Source of the DNA: Planctomycetota bacterium
GTDB lineage: Bacteria > Planctomycetota > Planctomycetia > Pirellulales > Thermoguttaceae
Reading direction: 5' to 3'
NCBI GenBank assembly: GCA_023621895.1
Contig: JAMOAF010000009.1
Span: 1 to 11,075, forward strand
DNA: 11,075 nucleotides
Shown here: positions 6,437 to 11,075 of the stretch, in pieces
Position numbering within the stretch: the first letter of the stretch is position 1
How the letters are laid out: each line of letters opens with the position of its first letter
Made by a program: the position numbers and the translations under genes
The notes under the pieces: model-generated
What the model saw: only the letters and a program-made list of their open reading frames with translations
Databases searched by the model: none
What the model was told of the DNA's origin: nothing

Positions 6437-7297
6437 CTATCCGGGCCCGCAGCCACCCGGCCCGCATCCGCCCGGGCCGCACGACGTGGCGGCTTTCTGA
6501 AGAGCGGATATCAGTTCGTCCTTCGTTGTCGCTCCATCGTACTGGGCAATCGGCGAACCCGGCGGAACGAGGAACGTTGTTACGGCGACATTGGTTTTCG
6601 GATCGATCTTGAGGTCGCTCAGGAAGGATGCCTCCGCGGAATCCTTAGGATCCAACATGACGATCTCGGTTGCGCTGCCGTATCGCGAGTCCGCTTTGAA
6701 CTCGTTGACTCCCTTCAGGGCATCGTCGTTGGAGCTCGTCGAAGCGTTCTGGACGCAAAGGAAGACGAGTTTGCCGTTCTGAAGCGCGGCCAGGCAGTTT
6801 TCCAAGGCGGGCGATGCAAAGGCATTCAGCAGGTCCTCTTCCTTGAACTCCGTTGGAAACCCTCCGGTTACTGCTCCGCCCGACGAGATTGCCAACGCCA
6901 GGGGCATCGGCGCCCGATCGAGTCCAAACTCTTGGACAATCCCGGCATCGGCAGGGTCGGTGACCTTGACCACAATCGTCTGGGCGCGATCCGCGACCTT
7001 ACCGGCTGCCGCTTCAAACACCTTCCGCATGGCAGCGGTCCGGTCGTCTTCATTCTTCCAGAAGAAGGCGAAGAGGTACTTCTTCGCCTTTGCCGCCTGC
7101 TCCATCGCGAGCATTCCCGGCCCCTCGGCCTTCGGAATCGCCGGCTTTGACACCGTGTTGGAAACTACCTCGTTCGCGACCGGGGCCTGAGCGATTTCGC
7201 TCTCCGCGGGAAAACTGGAGCCCCCCTTGGCCAAGACGATCGTGAGACCAATGACGAGCACCGCGAGAACGGCACTTCCGACTGCTAGCTTTTTCAT
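6437..7297 (-). CDS. Membrane-anchored tandem thioredoxin-like protein with CGPGG-repeat tail
   Basis: A 286-residue protein with an N-terminal signal anchor (KKLAVGSAV through about residue 23), a Pro/Ala-rich linker, and two thioredoxin-like units at about 62-165 and 174-270. The first has YLFAFFWKNEDDR (74-86) where an active thioredoxin would have WCxxC; the second has KLVFLCVQNAS (176-186) at the same strand. Neither has a CxxC. The C terminus is SCGPGGCGPGGCGPG (272-286), with Cys273, 278 and 283 at exact five-residue spacing. This tail could bind thiophilic metal ions or carry disulfides. ATG 7297 is chosen because MKKLAVGSAV is a classic signal start and GAGG lies nine bases upstream. 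It is first in the - strand operon ahead of the ABC permease, so it may act as that transporter's extracytoplasmic partner. Fold assignment is by pattern and moderate; function is not known. Confidence 0.75.
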   Translation of the reverse strand: MKKLAVGSAVLAVLVIGLTIVLAKGGSSFPAESEIAQAPVANEVVSNTVSKPAIPKAEGPGMLAMEQAAKAKKYLFAFFWKNEDDRTAAMRKVFEAAAGKVADRAQTIVVKVTDPADAGIVQEFGLDRAPMPLALAISSGGAVTGGFPTEFKEEDLLNAFASPALENCLAALQNGKLVFLCVQNASTSSNDDALKGVNEFKADSRYGSATEIVMLDPKDSAEASFLSDLKIDPKTNVAVTTFLVPPGSPIAQYDGATTKDELISALQKAATSCGPGGCGPGGCGPG

Positions 7298-7473
7298 AAC
7301 CGGAGACCTCGCGACATTTGACTGCTTCTCCTTCACCCGAGACCTTTGCGAAAGCAGGCTTGGGGAACGTGAATCCATGCCCAGACCGGCCAACTGTTCG
7401 TCTGGCCGACTTGGCCAAGACGTGACAGGACATCGTTTCCACTACGACCGCTAGTGTTCTATCGTTTGCCAAG

Positions 7474-7492
7474 TAACGAAATATTAGCGAAA
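7474..7492. repeat. Direct repeat TARCGAAA, 11-bp period, over the candidate -10
   Basis: TAACGAAA (7474-7481) and TAGCGAAA (7485-7492) are near-identical 8-mers one helical turn apart, overlapping the candidate -10 element. This is a plausible site for a repressor, ArsR being the obvious candidate, but ArsR-family operators are normally inverted rather than direct repeats. Confidence 0.3.
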
Positions 7493-7509
7493 GCGTGCAT
7501 TCCCCACAA
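7481..7509 (-). promoter_or_regulatory. Candidate sigma-70-like promoter for the thioredoxin-like/ABC/arsR operon
   Basis: On the - strand, TTGTGG (7509-7504) and TAATAT (7486-7481) are separated by 17 bases. They match the -35 and -10 consensus at three and four of six positions. The -10 falls in the only AT-rich island of this region. Transcription would start near 7474, giving a leader of about 175 bases. The match is modest, so this is tentative. Confidence 0.28.
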
Positions 7510-7553
7510 GCCAGAATGAGAAACAGGGATCACTTGGCATGTTGTGTGGAACC

Positions 7554-7587
7554 GTTCGGGCAACGGGTGGTTGCCGAACCACTCGTT
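7554..7587. repeat. Two overlapping, mutually exclusive hairpins
   Basis: AACGGGTGGTT (7562-7572) pairs with AACCACTCGTT (7577-7587) over 11 positions around a GCCG loop, with one G-U pair on the + strand and an A-C mismatch on the - strand. The overlapping GTTCGGGCAAC (7554-7564) pairs with GTTGCCGAAC (7570-7579) over 10 positions with a single bulged G. The two cannot form together. Neither is followed by a T-tract, so it is not a standard terminator. It lies about 140 bases past the FGE-like stop and upstream of the candidate promoter. Confidence 0.5.
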
Positions 7588-7686
7588 TGTGGGTGCGCGC
7601 GCAGTGGAGCCATCGGTGCCGATCATGGCGGTCAACTCATGCACTGAGCGTTCGCCTGCCTCGGCCGGATGCCACCCGTCGGTCGA

Positions 7687-7710
7687 CCCCGGCTCACGGA
7701 TCATCCGGGG
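7687..7710 (-). repeat. GC-rich hairpin just downstream of the FGE-like gene
   Basis: CCCCGG (7687-7692) and CCGGGG (7705-7710) form a six-pair stem around a 12-base loop that itself contains most of CGGATCATCCG. It lies 16 bases past the FGE-like stop on that gene's strand. There is no T-tract after it, so it might stabilise the mRNA 3' end or act in factor-dependent termination. Confidence 0.3.
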
Positions 7711-7726
7711 CACGCGCGATGCTCCG

Positions 7727-8695
7727 CTACCCGGCCGGCTGGCAGACGCGGAAGCCCACGGTCAAGTTGCGGTTGTCGGGCAGGGCCGCGCTGCGGCTGG
7801 CGGATCGGCATCCCCTGCTGCAATTGAACCAGCCGCCCCCGCGGTACACGCGTTCCTCGCCCGTCACGGGGCCTGCCGGATCGGCCGCCGGCGACGTTGC
7901 ATAGTATTCCGGGTCGTACCAGTCCGCGCACCACTCCCAGACATTTCCATGCATGTCGTGCAAACCAAAGCGGTTCGGCAAAAAGCGCCCGGCAGGCGCC
8001 GTGTAGGCATGGCCGTCGCTGGCTTGGATGATGCCCTTCATTCCGGGGTGTTGCGCCCCGAACGCCGCATCCGCCACGTTCCCTACTTCCGCTGCTCCTT
8101 CAGGGTCGTTGCCGTGATAGTAGCCGGTTGTCGTGCCCGCTCGGCAGGCATACTCCCACTCAGCCTCCGTCGGCAGGCGGTAATCGCCGCCGAACTGGCG
8201 GCTCATCCACCGGCAGAACTCCATCGCGTCATTCCAGCTCACGTTGACCACCGGGTGGTCATCTGACTGGGCAAACCCCGTGCTCCGCCACGAATAGTCC
8301 TCGTTCATCTGAAACTCCATCTTGTCGAGGTCCCAGCCAAATGCGCCGCGGAAGCCGGTTCCCCTCTCCGCATCGGTCACGTAGCCCGTCGCCTCGAGGA
8401 AGCGGCGGAATTGCCCGACCGTCACCTCGTGCCGTCCGAGATAGAACGGCTTGGTGATCGTCACCTTGTGAACGGGCTTCTCGTCGTCAAGACCGCTATT
8501 GTCTCCCATCAAGAAGGACCCTGACGGAATCAGCACCGTGTCGAGCTTCACATCGCCGCCCAAGTCGATCGTCATCCGAGCCGGCGCATTCAAGACTTCG
8601 CTCACATTGTCCCGCTCCAAGGGCGGCGGGGTTCCACAGCCCGCGGCCAGCGTGATGGCAGCCCACGCGATCGACCAGATTCTCCGGTTCTTCAT
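7727..8695 (-). CDS. FGE/SUMF1-fold lipoprotein (formylglycine-generating-enzyme-like)
   Basis: A 322-residue protein with a lipoprotein signal peptide (positive N terminus, lipobox LAAGC ending at Cys20) and one FGE-sulfatase domain (about 50-320). IPSGSFLMG (56-64), RHEVTVGQFRRFL (88-100), NVSWNDAMEFCRWMS (151-165), RLPTEAEWEYACRAG (173-187), GLHDMHGNVWEWCADWY (244-260) and YRGGGWFNC (284-292) through RSASR (297-301) are the standard blocks. Cys292 and Cys296 lie in the active-site region, but with CxxxC spacing, whereas true FGE copper-binding cysteines are CxxxxC. Catalytic sulfatase activation is therefore doubtful, and no sulfatase is in the window. The start is firm: GGAGG lies seven bases upstream and the ATG overlaps the AlgX-like stop as ATGA. 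Membrane tethering and coupling to the acetylation genes suggest an envelope or polysaccharide role, which is inferred. Confidence 0.92.
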   Translation of the reverse strand: MKNRRIWSIAWAAITLAAGCGTPPPLERDNVSEVLNAPARMTIDLGGDVKLDTVLIPSGSFLMGDNSGLDDEKPVHKVTITKPFYLGRHEVTVGQFRRFLEATGYVTDAERGTGFRGAFGWDLDKMEFQMNEDYSWRSTGFAQSDDHPVVNVSWNDAMEFCRWMSRQFGGDYRLPTEAEWEYACRAGTTTGYYHGNDPEGAAEVGNVADAAFGAQHPGMKGIIQASDGHAYTAPAGRFLPNRFGLHDMHGNVWEWCADWYDPEYYATSPAADPAGPVTGEERVYRGGGWFNCSRGCRSASRSAALPDNRNLTVGFRVCQPAG

Positions 8696-10404
8696 TCGAT
8701 GACCTCCCCCCACCAGGGGCGTTTGAGTTCGATGTCTTCCGTTTCCGTGCGATTGATTCGTCCGTATCGGGCGAAGAATTGGGGCCTCCACGGGTGAAGC
8801 TTGAGCTTCACCCGCTTGCCCACCGGCCAGGAGAAGACCGGTGTATTCTGATGGTGTCTCATGCTGAACAGATACACGGTGATCTTGGGGTCGGTGAGCG
8901 TCCCGCCGTGGACCTCTAAGTCGGTCAGGTCGCAGGTGAAAATGTGGTCGGCATAGGGCATCTGCCCGGCGCGCGGCGCGGCCGATTTCGCGGAAATCGT
9001 CCCGCTCACGATCAACTCGGGGCTCGCCGCCGGCGGGCTGCCAGAGGGTTTGCGCGACTCGTTGAGCGTCATGTCAACCAGTTTCCAATCGCCGGCAGCC
9101 AGTTCTCTCGCGGCAAACTGCCAGACGACAACCTTCTTGCCGGCCAGGCGGTCTTCGCCTTGGGCCAACTCGCGGCTGAGTATCTGGCGCGTGGCATACG
9201 CCCCGTCGTCATTCCGCAGGATGGCGTCGACGGGGCGATTCAACGCGAAACTCAATTGCTCGGCCAGTCCGGCCGCTGAGCCCCAGTTCATCAACTCCAG
9301 CGAGTAGATGTTGGCGAAGCTGTCGCCCAGGATCAGGATTTCAGCGGCCGGGTCCGGCCGCCACGGCTGGCCCGCGGCGTCAGTCACCGGGCGGATCGTG
9401 ACAGCCTCCTCGCCGAACACGCTCCGGTTGCGGCGCAGCCTGAGCATCATCGCGATGTCGCCGCGATTCTTGGCGTCCCTGGTCGTCCGATGCCAGGTGC
9501 GATCCGCAGCGCCCGTGTCAAACACGATCTCCTCTTCGATGAGCCGGGCGAGTTCCGCCGCGGCCAACTCCATCGCCTCGGGTCGCCAGTGCGTGTCGGT
9601 GGCCAGATAGACCGCGGCGCCGGATCGGTCGCGATACTCCACCAGCGCGCCGGTCGCGTCGCAGACCAGCACGTCTTCGGCCTCCAGCTCATCGAGCAAC
9701 TGCCGGTACGACGGATTGTGAACTCCCATCCGCCGGTCTTCATAGCGTGAGGAAAACTTCTCGGGATGGATGGTGGCCTTGTCGGGCGTCGGCATGAGCA
9801 CCAACCGGACATTCCGGGCCGCAAGCTGCTGGTGGAACTGGAGGATCGCCGCGCGCGGATCGGGCTGCGGGGCCGGACGCCATTCGGAACCGCTGCTGGC
9901 CCGGTGGGCCATGTGCCGCGGGTCCAGGAATCCGGGACCGGTGCAATAGTCGATGCCCGGCCGATAGAACAGCCACCGCCAGCGGCCGATATAGGCCCTC
10001 TCGTTGCCGCTGCCGGCATGGACCAGAAGCTCCTGGACCGGCGGCAGCACGTACTGCGCCAGCAGCGACTCGGCCTCCAGGTCCTTCTCGTACTGGTCGA
10101 TGGACTGCAAGAGCACCGCGTTGGCGTGCAGCGTCTTCAGGGTCCAGCCGCCGCGATGCTCGTTGTAAGCCGCCGCGGCCCGAGGCAAGGCGTCGAAGAT
10201 GTCGCAACACTGCGGCCATGGAAATCCATGCCGGCGATTTGAGTGCTGCCGCATGTCCCGGTACGTCTCGGCGACCGGCACCGCGGCGAGAGTGAACAGC
10301 CCGATGACGAAAAGCGTCCACTTCACGCCACGGCTGACTTGGGTCTGGCCGATTTCGAGCCCCGCTTGCTCTTCGCGGCTCTGGGGTTTGGTTCGCTCGG
10401 TCAT
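8692..10404 (-). CDS. AlgX/AlgJ-type SGNH polysaccharide O-acetyltransferase
   Basis: A 570-residue membrane-anchored protein. A cytoplasmic N terminus of about 28 residues is followed by one membrane helix (29-45) and an extracytoplasmic AlgX/AlgJ-type SGNH domain. The catalytic triad is visible: ATDTHWRPEAM (268-278) supplies Asp270 and His272 (the DxH pair), and ILILGDSFANIY (356-367) supplies the serine nucleophile Ser362. LVLMPTPDKATIHP (201-214) is another AlgJ/AlgX block. In alginate and related pathways such proteins transfer acetyl groups to the exported polymer using acetyl delivered by an MBOAT partner, and that partner is the gene immediately upstream (22 bp). Residues about 462-570 form an extra beta-rich C-terminal domain of unknown type that may bind the glycan. 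No clear Shine-Dalgarno precedes ATG 10404. The stop overlaps the next gene's start. The polymer is not identified. Confidence 0.87.
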   Translation of the reverse strand: MTERTKPQSREEQAGLEIGQTQVSRGVKWTLFVIGLFTLAAVPVAETYRDMRQHSNRRHGFPWPQCCDIFDALPRAAAAYNEHRGGWTLKTLHANAVLLQSIDQYEKDLEAESLLAQYVLPPVQELLVHAGSGNERAYIGRWRWLFYRPGIDYCTGPGFLDPRHMAHRASSGSEWRPAPQPDPRAAILQFHQQLAARNVRLVLMPTPDKATIHPEKFSSRYEDRRMGVHNPSYRQLLDELEAEDVLVCDATGALVEYRDRSGAAVYLATDTHWRPEAMELAAAELARLIEEEIVFDTGAADRTWHRTTRDAKNRGDIAMMLRLRRNRSVFGEEAVTIRPVTDAAGQPWRPDPAAEILILGDSFANIYSLELMNWGSAAGLAEQLSFALNRPVDAILRNDDGAYATRQILSRELAQGEDRLAGKKVVVWQFAARELAAGDWKLVDMTLNESRKPSGSPPAASPELIVSGTISAKSAAPRAGQMPYADHIFTCDLTDLEVHGGTLTDPKITVYLFSMRHHQNTPVFSWPVGKRVKLKLHPWRPQFFARYGRINRTETEDIELKRPWWGEVIE

Positions 10405-10426
10405 TGGTGCACCGCGGCAACTGCCG

Positions 10427-11075
10427 TCAGAAAATGAAGTAGATGAACGGATTGAACTCTTGCGCGGTCATCGCCGCGATCGCCAGCCAGAAAACGGTCG
10501 TGATCCAGAGGGTCTTCTTCCAGGTGATCTTGCGAGTGAAATCCCAGGTTTGGGGGCAGAACCAGACGACGAACGCAGCCAGCAGCATCGAAGCTGCGTA
10601 GTACGGCTGATAGATCAGCCCGCCAATCAGCCCCGCGCCGGATTGCGGCGACGCCAGCCCCAACATGCTGCGGCAGTAGTCCACGGCCGCGGGCAGGTCG
10701 GCCGCGCGGAAGAAGACCCAAGTGAAACAGACGATCACGAACGTGGTTGCCATCTTGGCGAACCCCAAAAGCCCTCCGTGGATGGCGCGGTTTCCGCCGG
10801 CGCGCTCGATCATCAGCATCAGTCCGTGGATCGCGCCCCAGATCACGAAGTTCCACGAGGCCCCGTGCCAGAGCCCGCCCAGAAGCATCACCAACGCCAG
10901 GTTGACGTAGGTCCGCACGCGGCCCTTGCGGTTGCCGCCGAGCGGATAATAGAGGTTGTCGCGGAGCCAGGTCGAGAGGCTCAAGTGCCACCGCCGCCAG
11001 AATTCGCTGATCGACCGGCTAAGGTAGGGCGAATCGAAATTCTTCGCAAACACGAAGCCCATCATCAGCCCGAGG
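10427..11075 (-). CDS. MBOAT-family O-acyltransferase (AlgI/DltB type), 5' partial
   Basis: The C-terminal 215 residues of a polytopic membrane-bound O-acyltransferase; the frame stays open to the window's right edge, so the N-terminal half is missing. The family block FWRRWHLSLSTWLRDNLYYP (nt about 10942-11001) followed by LGGNRKG, and then LGGLWHGASWNF with the conserved catalytic His (codon at 10865-10867), are diagnostic of AlgI/DltB/PatA-type proteins. Several further hydrophobic helices follow. It should move an acyl group, most often acetyl, from a cytoplasmic donor across the membrane for attachment to an exported polymer. The AlgX/AlgJ-like gene 22 bp downstream is the expected extracytoplasmic partner. 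Which polymer is modified cannot be told from this fragment. Confidence 0.94.
   Translation of the reverse strand, partial: LGLMMGFVFAKNFDSPYLSRSISEFWRRWHLSLSTWLRDNLYYPLGGNRKGRVRTYVNLALVMLLGGLWHGASWNFVIWGAIHGLMLMIERAGGNRAIHGGLLGFAKMATTFVIVCFTWVFFRAADLPAAVDYCRSMLGLASPQSGAGLIGGLIYQPYYAASMLLAAFVVWFCPQTWDFTRKITWKKTLWITTVFWLAIAAMTAQEFNPFIYFIF

Larger units (their letters stand above)
7298..7726. other. 429-bp gene-free region: leader and promoter zone with inverted repeats
   Basis: No convincing gene is seen between the thioredoxin-like start and the FGE-like stop. A 7459-7713 minus-strand frame is open but has no recognisable domain or supported start. The part next to the thioredoxin-like gene (7298-7474) should be its 5' leader. 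It holds CCAGAC/GTCTGC-like structure as CCAGAC (7381-7386) with GTCTGG (7400-7405), competing with CGGCCA (7387-7392) and TGGCCG (7403-7408), and the 10-bp palindrome CTTGGCCAAG (7410-7419). An AT-rich island (7474-7492) stands out from the GC-rich surroundings and may be the promoter. Hairpins at 7554-7587 and 7687-7710 are listed separately. Confidence 0.6.

Noticed and set aside
7298..7393. N-terminal extension of the thioredoxin-like protein
   Set aside because: It would bury a classic MKKLAVGSAV signal start and its GAGG site inside the coding region.
7544..7587. GTGTG followed by hairpins as a possible group II intron 5' end
   Set aside because: No domain V-like motif, no intron-encoded reverse transcriptase and no 3' boundary were seen.
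7459..7713. 84-codon minus-strand open frame between the FGE-like and thioredoxin-like genes
   Set aside because: No recognisable domain, no supported ribosome binding site, and it runs through the overlapping inverted repeats and the candidate promoter. A repeated element or chance frame is more likely.
1..11075. tRNA, rRNA, CRISPR arrays, insertion sequences
   Set aside because: No tRNA cloverleaf, rRNA core sequence, regularly spaced repeats, transposase motifs or terminal inverted repeats with target duplications were found.

Overview
The window is GC-rich bacterial chromosome with compact, strand-clustered genes. It holds three neighbouring gene groups and looks like part of a Planctomycetota genome or a related environmental lineage. 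That guess rests on content: Tat-exported redox proteins, a lipoprotein with a formylglycine-generating-enzyme (FGE/SUMF1) fold, and an AlgI/AlgX-type polysaccharide acetylation pair. No rRNA or other taxonomic marker is present, so the assignment is an inference.

Region 1 (1-3919, + strand): an ArsP-type permease cut by the left edge, a diverged pyrroline-5-carboxylate-reductase-like dehydrogenase, a Tat-exported flavodoxin/NADPH-dependent-FMN-reductase-like protein, and a Tat-exported C_GCAxxG_C_C/split-Soret-cytochrome-like protein with a C-terminal CxxCH heme motif. The genes are close together and probably co-transcribed, although a hairpin with a short T-tract lies between the second and third.

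Region 2 (3945-7297, - strand, convergent with region 1): in transcription order, a membrane-anchored protein with two thioredoxin-like domains that lack CxxC and a C-terminal CGPGG repeat tail; a MacB/FtsX-type ABC permease; its ATPase; and an ArsR/SmtB repressor with the As(III)-type ELCVC motif. Regions 1 and 2 meet tail to tail with a 25-bp gap. Together they resemble a metal(loid)-responsive locus combining efflux (ArsP permease, ABC transporter), extracytoplasmic redox proteins (flavoprotein, cytochrome) and thiol proteins. The substrate cannot be read from the sequence; arsenic or organoarsenicals is the best guess from the ArsR and ArsP families.

Region 3 (7298-7726) is 429 bp without a convincing gene. 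It should contain the promoter and leader of the region 2 operon and has several strong, partly mutually exclusive inverted repeats.

Region 4 (7727-11075, - strand): an MBOAT acyltransferase of the AlgI/DltB type (cut by the right edge), an AlgX/AlgJ-type SGNH acetyltransferase, and an FGE-fold lipoprotein whose start codon overlaps the AlgX-like stop (ATGA). The first two fit an O-acetylation module for an exported polysaccharide. The role of the FGE-fold lipoprotein in that operon is unknown.
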